Source: Mytilisepta virgata
Taxonomy: Eukaryota; Mollusca; Bivalvia; Mytilida; Mytilidae
Direction: 5' to 3'
NCBI GenBank assembly: GCA_028015205.1
Contig: CM051514.1
Coordinates: 21,158,150-21,222,149, forward strand
Length of the DNA: 64,000 bases
Both the position numbers and the translations under genes were made by a program. Below are positions 21,490 through 32,535 of this stretch, piece after piece; position 1 is the first letter of the stretch; each line of letters begins with the position of its first letter. The notes beneath the pieces were generated by a model. The model ran no database searches, was not told the DNA's origin, and saw only the letters and a program-made list of their open reading frames with translations.

Positions 21490-22080
21490 TCACAGTTATA
21501 AGTCTGCATCTTATCTTGACCTTCACCTCGAAATAGACATCAGAGAAAGGTTGACTACAAAACTGTACGAAAAACCCGATGACTTTGACTTTCCAATCGT
21601 TAACTTCCCATTTTTGAGCGGCAATATTCCAGACTCGCCCTCGTATGGAATATATATTTCAGAACTCATACGTTATTCCAGAGCTTGTGACATATACATT
21701 GATTTCCTGGGCAGAGCCCGGCTCCTGACGGAAAATATGCTCAGACAGGGGTATGTTGCTCCTAAGTTGGAGTCATCCTTATTAAAGTTTTATGGACGTC
21801 ATCATGACTTTGTTGACAGGTATGAAAAAACCGTTTCCAAGATTAAAAAAACAGACCTGTTCCATTGTTGTTATCCCTTACTCATATCAGATTTGACATG
21901 GGCAGCATGGCGGGTGTCCTGCAGGAAGCAGAGACTGCTTACTCTTTCATGTTGTTCATATGTTTTAAGTTTTTAATTGTAGTGCATCTATTGTTTTGGT
22001 CTTGTCTTCGTTGTTCTCCGGAGTTTGTCAGTTGTTTCGATTTTTCCTCCTTCGAATATCCCTTTGGTATTTCTTGACTT
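21490..22080 (+). pseudogene. 5'-truncated retroelement, C-terminal RT-associated fragment
   Basis: An open frame to 21976 contains YKSASYLDLHLEIDIRERLT, KLYEKPDDFDFPIVNFPF, YGIYISELIRYSRACD and LKFYGRHHDFVDRYEKTVSK. This linear set of motifs recurs in many animal genomes as the region after the catalytic domain of a reverse transcriptase. The RT catalytic motifs themselves are absent, so the copy is 5'-truncated. After 21976 the 3' tail continues to about 22080. The upstream ATG at 21371 lies inside the last dipeptidase exon in another frame and is not a real start. I could not assign the class (LINE or Penelope-like). Confidence 0.65.
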
Positions 22081-22367
22081 TACTTATAACAAAAAAGAGA
22101 TAAGTTTAAGATAGGGCCATGTGATTTCATTGTAATAAGGGGTTTATCGTCTCAAATTTAAGAAACAAGCTAAGCTAGGGCCATTGAGTTTCGATGTAAT
22201 GTGTGGGTTTCTTATATTTGTAACATAAATGACTGAATTTTCTTTTTCGAAAATAATTTATTTATTTCTGGTGAATGCACAAAGGCATGGTATAATATGC
22301 AGATCTTAATATTATACCTAATTCCAGGTTTAGTCTCAGAAATCCATTTTATTATATATACAGAATG

Positions 22368-22432
22368 GGTGGAGCTTAAGCTATGGTATAATACGGACAC
22401 GATGCATGATATACCACAGCTAAAGCTCCACC
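22368..22432. repeat. perfect-arm hairpin GGTGGAGCTTAAGCTATGG
   Basis: GGTGGAGCTTAAGCTATGGT at 22368 pairs with ACCACAGCTAAAGCTCCACC ending at 22432, around a loop of about 25 bases. Confidence 0.7.
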
Positions 22433-22639
22433 TCCCAAAAAGCCAACAACAAACAACTGAATGTTACTTCCTTGAGCCAATGAAAACTTACAGAATTTTT
22501 TGATGTTGCCTTCTCTTGGATTCAATGTAAATACAAAATAACAAGGCACTGAAAATAACTGTCACCTCGTTGGCTAGTTGAAAGTTCAAAGGTGAAAAGG
22601 AAACATGTCAATCAATTTCATTTCGGTCACAAGTCATTT

Positions 22640-22731
22640 TATACCATGGCTTCCTCGTTAACATATTTAAAGAAACTCGTGCAAGTACTCGTCTCATTAA
22701 ATATTTTAACTCTTAAAAGCCATGGTATAAA
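22640..22731. repeat. palindrome with TTTATACCATGGCTT ends
   Basis: TTTATACCATGGCTT at 22639 returns as AAGCCATGGTATAAAT near 22731, with an inner partly paired region. It adjoins the next palindrome at 22756. Confidence 0.6.
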
Positions 22732-22755
22732 TATAGAATGTCCTTCAGGTACGAG

Positions 22756-22873
22756 TGACTTATGGAATTTCTCCACCCGAGACGGTTAAATTTTCGATTT
22801 TCAACACGAGAGCTTTTTCGAGCGTGTTAAAATCTAAAATTTAACTATTGAGGGTGGAGAAATTCCATAACTC
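22756..22873. repeat. palindrome with TTATGGAATTTCTCCACCC arms
   Basis: TTATGGAATTTCTCCACCC at the left is mirrored by GGGTGGAGAAATTCCATAAC at the right. Inner arms TTAAATTTTCGATTTTCAAC and TTAAAATCTAAAATTTAA also pair, closed by an AGAGCTTTTTCGAGCG loop. Confidence 0.7.
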
Positions 22874-23413
22874 GCGATTAAATTGAAGGATAATCTGTTT
22901 CTCCTATGATTTTCGACAAAAACCCCAAGAAAATGTCGTTGCTATGTACGTCATTTCGGAACTTCCCTAGTTTATCGTTCCAATAACTGTAGAAAAAACG
23001 GCGGTAATTCCCACGTGGAAATTTAATCACCGGGAAGTGGTTAAAAATATTATGTATTTTTATCCTTCCGATTAAACACGTCCAGAATAGGAGAAACAGT
23101 ACTCTAGAAACGGCTATTGTTATATTACACTGTAACGTTGTGATTTCGATGTAATGTGTGGGTTACTTATAGTTAACTTAAGAAATAACCTAAGCTAAGG
23201 CTGTTGATATCAAACTGTATACAAAGTGTGAGTTTTTGTTCCATTGTGACAGGTCTTACATAGGCTTTAAAGGTGACGACATGCAATAAAAGCAAACTTA
23301 ACCTGCTTTTTTGTACTACATTAAATCAACAAGCCTAACTTTTTACTTAAGGTATCCGGACCATAGTAGATAATAACCAAAAATTATATTTGTTTTTAAC
23401 GGAATTACATGAA

Positions 23414-23628
23414 TAGAATAGAGAATGGAAATGGGGAATGTGTCAAAGAGAAAACAAGCCGACCAAAGAGCAGAAAACAGCTCAAGACTACCAATGGGTC
23501 TTCAACACAGGGAGAAAATCCCACAACACGAGGCGGGCTTTAGCTGGCCTCTAAACAATAATGTATACTAGTTCAGCGAAATGGACGGCACACTAAACTC
23601 CAAAACATACATATGAACCAAAATTAAA
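23414..23628. repeat. dispersed repeat, shorter copy
   Basis: Same orientation and order of blocks as 5320-5530: GAATGGAAATGGGGAATGTG, ACTAGTTCAGCGAAATGGAC and AACCAAAATTAAAA. It stops where the composite repeat at 23630 starts, suggesting that the latter inserted into it or beside it. Confidence 0.65.
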
Positions 23629-23629
23629 A

Positions 23630-24860
23630 CTAGAGGCTCTCAAGAGCCTGTATTGCTCATCTGGGTGAATTTTTCACCTAGAGCAGGACTTGAAATTTAA
23701 GCGTTGCAGTCAATTTGTCTATAGGGTTCTATGTTAAACTAAGTTCGGCTGTGGCAGCCATCTTGGTTGACAGTCCAGGTCAATGGACACATTTCTAAAA
23801 GAGAATCATCTAAGGACCATTACTGCTAAGTCTTGTTCTAACTGGCTAAGTGGTTTCAGACAAGATTTTAAATGAATTTTCCCATAGGGTCCTATATGAA
23901 ACTAAGTTGGGCTGTGGCGTCCATCTTGGTTGACAATCCGGGTGATCGCACACATTTCCGAAATAAGACCATCTAAGGACCAATGCTGCCAACTTTAGTT
24001 CCAATTGGCTCCGTAGTTTAAGACAAAAAGATTTTTGAGTGAATTTCCCATAGGGTCCTATGTTAAACTATGTTCGGCTGTGGCGGCCATCTTGGTTGAC
24101 AAACCGGGTCATCGGACATAATCCTAAAAGAGAACCTCCTAAGGCCATTTATTTTTTATTACTTGATTTACGGATCCGCCGTCCGTATTTTTTCAAAATT
24201 GGAAAAAAAAAAAAATTCACTTTTCCATTATTTTTTATTTTTATATTGCCGCCGATGGCAAAAGTCTTTCAGAAACAAAAAAAAATCTTTCTGGTGGGTA
24301 AAATGTATCACATATAACTGTCGAAACAAGCGATGATCGTCGTGTTTTCGTGTTTTATGTAGTCCGGATTATAGTCCGATATCGATATCGGTTTTATGCG
24401 ACTTCCGGGTAAAAGCGTCTTCGTCTTTTGCGTTCTTTGAAGTCATTTTTGGATTTTTTTTTTTTTTTTTTACCCACCACCCATCCAACATTTTTGATAA
24501 AAAAATCCGTAAATCAAGTAATAAAAAATAAATGGCCTAAGGACCAATACTGCCAAGTTTGATTACAACGGTACTTGTAGTTTCATAGAAGAAGATTTTT
24601 GAAATTCATCCCCCTTTTTTCTAATTTTAGAAACAGCAGCAATGTTGGTTGGAAGTCGGCAATGCCGGATATAATTTGGGAAGGGTGCCATCCAAGGACC
24701 ATTCCACCAAAGATTGGTCCCAATTGGGCCAGTGGTTTGAGAGGAGAAGATCTTTAAAGGAAAGTTTACACCGGACGCTATCTTTAAAGGGCAAAAACTC
24801 CTATAAGGGGTCAATCAATGATTTTGTAGATCTTACTTTGTTGAACAGTTTTGCAGTTTC
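23630..24860 (+). mobile_element. composite tandem-unit repeat A, 3'-truncated
   Basis: Starts with the hairpin AGAGGCTCTCAAGAGCCT and a GCTCATCTGG box. About three units of 170-180 bp follow, each with 'aactaagttcggctgtggc', 'ccatcttggttgaca', 'gaccatctaaggacca' and 'cccatagggtcctatg' blocks. The 3' module (GGGCAAAAACTCCTATAAGG) is present but the final hairpin is lost. The architecture matches the pearl/HINE class of Helitron-related non-autonomous elements described from bivalves. It is interrupted by the MITE at 24143-24537. Confidence 0.75.
24143..24537. mobile_element. PIF/Harbinger-like MITE nested in composite repeat
   Basis: Perfect terminal inverted repeats of 33 bases start GGCCATTTATTTTTTATTAC at 24143 and end at 24537. 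TAA at 24140-24142 and 24538-24540 is the 3-base duplication, and removing the element restores the host phrase 'ctcctaaggaccaatactgcc'. The 395-bp interior is non-coding, with long A and T runs. Confidence 0.85.
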
Positions 24861-27245
24861 TGATTGTACTTATTCTAGATATCAATTATTGGTCATGACT
24901 AAAGGTCATTGGAATTAATTCTTAAAGTGGATTACAGATCAAAGCAAAAAAAATGGTATTGTTTATTATTATATATATTATACATAATATTTACAATATG
25001 ATATAATTTACACCATAACTCTTCATATATATACATTATATATATATATGTGTCATACATTGTGGAAGATTCGATATGTTAAGCTTATATACATAAATCA
25101 AGAAAATATTAATTATTCATAAATATGTAAAATGCCACGACTGTACTGAAATAAAAACATTCAAAACATAACAAACACTAAAACCAGCATGATTTTACTA
25201 ACAATTCAATTTTTTTTTTAACTGCATTGGTTAATTTAAATTTTTATCCTTCAATTAAGATTTCCAATAAATTAGGACATCAGTTGTTGGAATACCCAAG
25301 AGACGATCGGAAATAGTTGAGTTAACACTAATTCGAGTAGCGAAGGGTTCAAAAAAAAGAAATTTTCTTTGAGTAGTTTGAGATGTCCAATATATTCCAG
25401 TTAAAAAATATGAGTAGATGAGGTTCCACTGGGTAACTTTAGTCTTTAGTATAAGATGTGTTTTTTGTAAAATATCAGAATTGGTTTTAAACACAGGTTT
25501 TCATAAGTGCTAAAATAGTGAAAATAATATTACATTCATTGGAAATATCTCGAATATTTATAAAAAATATGCATGTTGACAAAATTAGTTATTTCAAATA
25601 TGGTTTTCAGGTCACAGTGATAGAAGTTATAAAAAATCTACAAACTAATTTGCTTATAGCTTGAATCAAATTAGTGAAAACAAGTACGACTAGATGTTAG
25701 ATATATAAACAAACCCGACTACTACATCACAAATACACAATCATAATTCTCTGAAATGCAAAATAGGCTGACTTTAACATTCAATGACTATATAATATGA
25801 CTTAAATATCAATTTCATTATTGGTAACTATAGCACATATGCATATATGTTCAAAACTTTTTTAAAAGGTGACAAACTTTTGATAAAAAGTTAAAGCCGA
25901 TTTAAATGATTTAGAAATTTATTACTTAGAAACATTATGAGTTACCTCCCTCAACCAATCTTATCATAATTATCTCCCTTGGGCAACTTTGTTAAAGGAA
26001 GATAAATGACTTGTGCTTCATTTTGGCAGAAGTTAAAATTTGAGCACATGGTACACACAGAAAAAAATTTTTCAGGTTTAATGTATACAGACAATAAAAG
26101 ATGAATATAATAATGAAATTATATTTCTTTTCGACTGAAAAGGGCTTTAATCAAATGTTTAAAGCAGGACTTTTGTTCAAATATCTTTCTCAAGTTGAAA
26201 CACACTTTGTTGTTTGTATGTGGTGTTTATGAACATAAGTTACTTGTAAATGTATTGTGTTTCCTAAGTTTGCCGATAATTACTGCCTTTACTTTGTATA
26301 GAACATCAGGGACGTCTGTGTAAAAAAATCCATTTCCATAACAAATTTCAGTGTAAGGTTTAAAGTAAATAGCTATTTTTCTCACATCTGACACACTGAC
26401 ATCACAGTTTCTAGGATGTGAGATAGCGTTGTCTCACCCTCTACCCTTAGCAATGGCTAAAAAACTTGTTTTAAATGTGAGAAAAAGTATAGATCACGCC
26501 TATTTTCGGGCAGACTTGGCTATCTCACACCCTTCTGCTCAAATTTTCTAAATATTTGAGCCAATGGGTGTGAGATAGCCTTGCATCATCCTCATAGGGG
26601 TGAAAGATACTATTAGTTTCACTATAGTCAGATTTGTTTTTAATTATCAAAGTTTAACAAATTACCAACTTAACAAAAACTCAACATAAACAACAAAGAA
26701 CAACACTATCCTACTACTATAAACAGATCTATGGAGACAGGTTATAAAGCGGAATGCTTGATATTATAGAGACCATTAAACAACTGAATTTAGAAATCAT
26801 CCCAAATTAACAAGCATATAATGTTTTAATGTAGGCATTAAAACTTTTTCAACACACCATTTTCATGTAAGTATTAGGGTATGACATATTTCTATCTGTG
26901 ATTGTATTTTATGACTTTTTTATATAGATTTTAACAATTGGGAATCATCATGTTGAAACTGTATTTCTGATATTGAATCTCTTTGAAGTTACTTCTGTCT
27001 AATTGATTAAACTGACTAGAATTATAGGAGAGTATATCTGACATGTCTAACTTAAGGAGAAGACCACAGGCATCTCCTTACCAATGCCATTGCCCTGCAA
27101 TGCATTATTGTACAATCTGGGTATTCCTGACAGTGGTAAAGAATTGTTCTGACAAAAATAGTAAAGAAATTGGATGTGATGTACTTTTAGGTAAAGGCTG
27201 CATGAAAAAAAAAAAATGAAAGAAACAAGAAGTCTGATGATTTTG
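24861..27245. other. intergenic, AT-rich
   Basis: No credible exon was seen. It contains TA-rich simple sequence at 24970-25060 and one strong hairpin at 26516-26581, where GGCTATCTCACACCC pairs with GGGTGTGAGATAGCC. A third related word, GGATGTGAGATAGCG, lies at about 26413. Confidence 0.6.
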
Positions 27246-27248
27246 AAC

Positions 27249-30200
27249 AAGAGGCTCTCAAGAGCCTGAATCGCTCACCTGGTAAACAATGCACTATAAA
27301 CTAAATTAATATATTAATGTTTGTTGTAAACTAAACTGAGTATTAAAGGTCACGTAAAATGCTGAAAATACCTTTAAAAACCTTTAAGAACCTCTGGAAA
27401 GAAATGGGCATGAGTTCTCCCTACGCTTGATTAAGATACAGTCATGGTCAATCTGATGATTCATAATACAAAATACAAGCTTTAATTAATCTTCAAATAC
27501 AAGTATAAATCTTTTGGTCTATATGTTGTCTTCGTTTTTAAAATGTTTGAAAGAAGTTATGTAAAAATTGTGGGTTAAGGCTTTTTATTGTACTTGAAAA
27601 GGAAATATTGCAGGAACAATCATGCTAAGTTTCATCAAATTCCCCCAAGTAGTTTCAGAGGAGAAGATGTTTGAAAATTTGTTAACAACGATTATGACAG
27701 ACACCAAGTGATGGCAATTAAAAGCTCACATATTATGAAGTTTAATCATTGTTATACAACATTCTCATCATCACCATTCACTAAGGATACCATGTTTACT
27801 TTAAAAACCAAATATTGTTGAAATCCGAGCAAGTGTAAAAAATGGCGGGAAAATGGCAGCCATTTTAAAAATGGCCGTCCAAAACAAACTTTCATCATCA
27901 CCATTCAACTCGGGATACCATGTTTGCCTTGAAAGTAGCTTTCATCTTCATTTTATTTCTATAATTCAGGAAAGAATAGCAAAAAACAGCATTTTGACCC
28001 CTATGTTCTATTTTTAGTAAGGGCAGACATGTTTTTTGACCAATCAAAAATCCAAGCATTAACTTTTTGCAGAATACCCTAAGGAACAATCTTACCAAGT
28101 TTCATTTGATTTTGAATAGTAGTTTTAGAGAAGAAGATTTTTGAAATAATAACATAAAAAAAGCCAAAAATGTCAAAAAAGGGCAATAACTCTAATTTCA
28201 GTTGACAGATTTTCACAAAAATCAGCACGCAGGTAGCTCTCATCATGCTGAACACTTTCAACCTGCAGAATTTGGCGTAACCTAATGATTTTTGAGATAT
28301 TTGCGAAAAACTGTTGTTTGACCCCTATGTTCTATTTTTAGTAACAGTGGCCATGTTTTTCGACGGATCAAAAATCGAAGCATAAACTTTGTGCAGGATA
28401 CCCTAAGGAACAATCATGCTAAGTTTTATCCAAATCCATTCAGTAGTTTCAGAGGAGAAGATTTTTGAAATAATAACATAAAAAAAAAGCCAAAAATGTC
28501 AAAAAAGGGCAATAACTCTAACATCAGTATACAGATTTTCAAGAAAATCAGCACTCAGGTAGCTCTCATCATGCTGAACACTTTCAACCTGCCAGAGTTT
28601 GCCTTAACCTAATGATTTTTTAGATACTTGCGATAAACTGTTGTTTGACCCCTATGTTCTATTTTTAGTAACAGTGGCCATGTTTTTCGACGGATCAAAA
28701 ATCGAAGCATAGACTTTGTGCAGGATATCCTAAGGAACAATCATGCTAAGTTTTATCCAAATCCATTCAGTAGTTTCAGAGGAGAAGATTTTTGAAATAA
28801 TAACATAAAACAAGAGGCTCACCAGAGCCTGTATCGCTCACCTGGAGTCTGGTTTTCATTGGACAATTAATCAACTATTTGACCAAGTTTGTTGCAATTG
28901 GTTCAATTGTTCAGGGTTGATTTATTTTTCATAAGGTTTAATGTTAAAATATGTTCCCTGATGGTGGTAGTCCTGGTTGGAGTGCTGACATGCATGTCCA
29001 TTTAAATTGTCCCCCCCCCACAATTTCTTATTTACCCCCCTAAATTTTTTTTCACCCCCCTTCCCTTTTTCCAAAAAAAAATTCTTTCCCTCAAGATATG
29101 GTCATAATCCCTATTCAAATTTCTCATCAAGTTTGCAAACATAATTACCCATTTAAATACATCATAAAAATCTTAAAATAGAAAATGACATATATGGCTA
29201 AAATTAATATTAATTAATAGTAACCCCAAGACAATCTACATTTCTTTATACATAATTTACAAGCAGTGTAAGGGAGGTAATCAAATCAAGTAAAAAATGG
29301 CGGGGAAAATGGCAGCCATTTTAAAAATGGCCCTCCAAAACAAACTTTCATCATCACCATTCAACTCGGGATACCATGTTTACCTTGAAAGTAGCTTTCA
29401 TCTTCATTTTCTTTCTATAATTCAGGAAAAAATAGCAAAAAACAGCATTTTGACCCCTATGTTCTATTTTTAGTAAGGGCGGACACGTTTTTCGACCAAT
29501 CAAAAATCCAAGCATTGACTTTTTGCAGGATACCCTAAGGAACAATCTTACCAAGTTTCATTTCATTTTGAATAGTAGTTTCAGAGAAGAAGATTTTTGA
29601 AACAATAACATAAAAAAAAGCCAAAAATGTCAAAAAAGGGAAATAACTCTAACATCAGTTGACAGATTTTCACGAAAATCAGCACACAGGTAGCTCTCAT
29701 CATGCTGAACACTTTCAACCTGCAGAATTTGCCCTAACCTAATGATTTTTTAGGATATTTGCGAAAAACTGTTGTTTGACCCCTATGTTCTATTTTTAGT
29801 AACAGTGGCCATGTTTTTCGACGGATCAAAAATCGAAGCATAAACTTTGTGCAGGATACCCTAAGGATCAATCTTACCAACTTTCATTTTATTTTGAATA
29901 GTAGTTTCAGAGAAGAAGATTTTTGAAATTAAAAAGTGCAAAATTTGGAAAAAATGCAGAAAAAGGGCAATAACTCCTACATGGGTCGTTGGATCTTCTT
30001 CAAAATTTCAGGGCAGGTAGATCTTGAGGTGCTGAACACTTTTACCCTATGCCAGAATTTTGATATCTGTGACCGTTTCTGACTTATTTGCAAAAAACTG
30101 CGATTTACCCCTATGTTCTATTTTTAGCAACAGTGGCCATGTTTTTCGACGGATCAAAAATCGAAGCATAAACTTTGTGCAGGATACCCTAAGGAACAAT

Positions 30201-31577
30201 CATGCTAAGTTTTATCCAAATCCATTCAGTAGTTTCAGAGGAGAAGATTTTTGAAATAATAACATAAAAAAACTGTTGTTTGACCCCTATGTTCTATTTT
30301 TAGCAACAGTGGCCATGTTTTTTGACGGATCAAAAATCGAAGCATAAAGTTTGTGCAGGATACCCTAAGGAACAATCATGCTAAGTTTTATCCAAATCCA
30401 TTCAGTAGTTTCAGAGGAGAAGATTTTTGAAATAATAACATAAAAAAAAGCCAAAAATGTCAAAAAAGGGCAATAACTCCTACATGGGTCGTTGGATCTT
30501 CTTCAAAATTTCAGGGCAGGTAGATCTTGAGGTGCTGAACACTTTTACCCTATGCCAGAATTTTGATATCTGTGACCGTTTCTGACTTATTTGCAAAAAA
30601 CTGCGATTTACCCCTATGTTCTATTTTTAGCCATGACGGCCATGTTTTTATACGAATCAAAAATCCAAACAATAGATTTGTAGCACCCATACCAATTAAT
30701 AACTGTACCAAGTTTGGTTGCAGTTGGACTTATGGTGTTGGAGGAGTTAACGTTTGAAAAAGTTAACGGACGACGGACGGACGGACGGACGACGGACGAC
30801 GGACGCCAAGTGATGGCAATAGCTCACATGACCCTTCGGGTCAGGTGAGCTAAAAAAGCCAAAAATGTCAAAAAAGGGCAATAACTCTAACATCAGTTGA
30901 CAGATTTTCACGAAAATAAGCACACAAGTAGCTCTCATCATGCTGAACACTTTCAACCTGCCAGAATTTGCCATAACCTAATGATTTTTGAGATATTTGC
31001 GAAAAACTGTTGTTTGACCCCTATGTTCTATTTTTAGTAACAGTGGCCATGTTTTTCGATGGATCAAAAATCGAAGCATAAACTTTGTGCAGGATACCCT
31101 AAGGAACAATCATGCTAAGTTTTATCCAAATCCATTCAGTAGTTTCAGAGGAGAAGATTTTTGAAATAATAACATAAAAAAAAAGCCAAAAATGTCAAAA
31201 AAGGGTGATAACTCTGAAATGAGTAGTTGGATCTTCTTCAAAATTTCAGGGCAGGTAGATCTTGAGGTGCTGATCACTTTTACCCTATGCCAGAATTTTG
31301 ATATCTGTGACCGTTTCTGACTTATTTGCAAAAAACTGCGATTTACCCCCTATGTTCTATTTTTAGCCATGGCGGCCATGTTTTTATACGAATCAAAAAT
31401 CCAAACAATAGTTTTGTAGCACCCATACCAATTAACAACTGTACCAAGTTTGGTTGCAGTTGGACTTATGGTGTTGGAGGAGTTAACGTTTGAAAAAGTT
31501 AACGGACGACGGACGGACGGACGACGGACGCCAAGTGATAGCAATAGCTCACATGACCCTTCGGGTCAGGTGAGCTA
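27249..31577 (+). mobile_element. composite repeat cluster B (outer), with nested copy
   Basis: Opens with AGAGGCTCTCAAGAGCCTGA and TCGCTCACCTGG. A weak end module (ACACCAAGTGATGGCAATTA) near 27700 suggests one short element followed by a second. The second is built from units of about 330 bp carrying 'gacccctatgttctatttttag', 'cggatcaaaaatcgaagcat' and 'cagaggagaagatttttgaa' blocks, and ends with GACGGACGCCAAGTGATAGC and the hairpin TGACCCTTCGGGTCA followed by GGTGAGCTAA at 31577. A complete inner copy occupies 28811-30853. Several short frames recur between units only because the DNA is repeated. Confidence 0.75.
28811..30853 (+). mobile_element. composite repeat nested inside cluster B
   Basis: Starts CAAGAGGCTCACCAGAGCCT with a TCGCTCACCTGG box and ends GACGGACGCCAAGTGATGGC...TGACCCTTCGGGTCA-GGTGAGCTAA. 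The host phrase 'aataataacataaaa' before it continues after it as 'aaaagccaaaaatgtc', so the boundaries are fixed by the interruption. It ends in CTAA, the CTRR-type terminus of Helitron-related elements, 6 bases after the hairpin. A C-rich run lies near 29013-29060. Confidence 0.8.
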
Positions 31578-32191
31578 AAAATGATGCTTTATTGGTTAAA
31601 GTACAGTGTGCCAAAATCCTGAAATAAGGAAAAATTAAACATTTCGAATAGGAATATATATATAGGAACAAAAATTGTCAATTTTAAAATCCTGCAAATT
31701 ATGGAAAACTTTTAGGCAGGGTTTTGTTGCACGTGTCAGTTCATTAAAAGTGATTCCATCTTATGGGACAATATCATATATCTGTATCAAATTCATTTAA
31801 TGTTTCAATGTAATCATGTTAATCGTGGTCTGTCCAGGAATGCAGGAGCTCTGATTATAGGATGTCCATTAATTATTTACAGTTTTGAAACTTGATTACG
31901 TTACAGACTGATAAAATATATAATCTCATTTATCTATACTGAACTCATTCAAATACAATCATAGATCTCATATTAGATCAAGTCAATTTGGAGTGATATA
32001 TATGGTGGAAAATTTTACCTCAGTATTTCGTTAAACGACTGTTTTCAGTACACACTTTTGCTAACAAAGTCAAGCATAATGAATCTTGTGATCATTTTCA
32101 ATTTAAATAAATTTTATATTCTAAATTAAATTACAATTTTTATATTATTTACCTAATTTCAATCAATATAAAATATAGAAATCTCTATTTC

Positions 32192-32226
<35 letters not shown>

Positions 32227-32245
32227 AAAATATAATGCCCACAAT
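31578..32245. other. intergenic, no recognised feature
   Basis: AT-rich and non-coding. An (AT)n microsatellite lies at about 32196-32222. Confidence 0.55.
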
Positions 32246-32256
32246 GAAAGAAAGTT

Positions 32257-32524
32257 GTTTGTTTGTTTAGTTGGGGTTTTACGCCGTTTTCAGCACATTT
32301 TGCTATTTCACGGCAGCCAGTTTTTATTGGTGGATGAAGCCGGAGGAAGCCGGAGTACCCGGAGGGAACCACCGACCTTCAGTAGGGAAATTGGCAATCC
32401 TTGTCAATTAAGATCAGAGTTGAACACACCCGCCACAGGTGAACTCACACCCTCAGCGTTGACAGGCTAGTGATTATTAGTAGTCATGACAAACTACCTA
32501 GACGACTCGGCCACCGAGGCCCCC
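32257..32524 (-). mobile_element. tRNA-headed SINE with 11-bp target duplication
   Basis: On the minus strand the head reads GGGGGCCTCGGTGGCCGAGT, with an A-box-like TGGCCGAGTCGTCTAG as in type II (Leu/Ser-like) tRNAs, and a degenerate B box (GAGTTCACCTG). The body carries GCTGAGGGTGTGAGTTC and CCGGGTACTCCGGCTTCC blocks and the tail is (AAAC)n. GAAAGAAAGTT at 32246-32256 and 32525-32535 is a perfect target-site duplication. Similar SINEs with this GGCCTCGGTGGCCGAG head are widespread in molluscs; the exact family name needs a search. Confidence 0.85.
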
Positions 32525-32535
32525 GAAAGAAAGTT

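Noticed and set aside
21865..22077. 70-residue frame overlapping the retroelement fragment
   Set aside because: It lies in a different frame from the recognisable RT-associated segment, and nothing in it resembles a separate protein.
27898..29554. Two near-identical 66-residue minus frames starting MVRLFLRV
   Set aside because: Same explanation: duplicated repeat units of cluster B, not a gene family.
32255..32470. 71-residue + strand frame
   Set aside because: Lies within the SINE and reads its body in the antisense direction.
32440..32524. Genuine tRNA gene at the SINE head
   Set aside because: The A box is good but the B box is degenerate, no cloverleaf closes at the acceptor stem, and target duplications show that it is a SINE.
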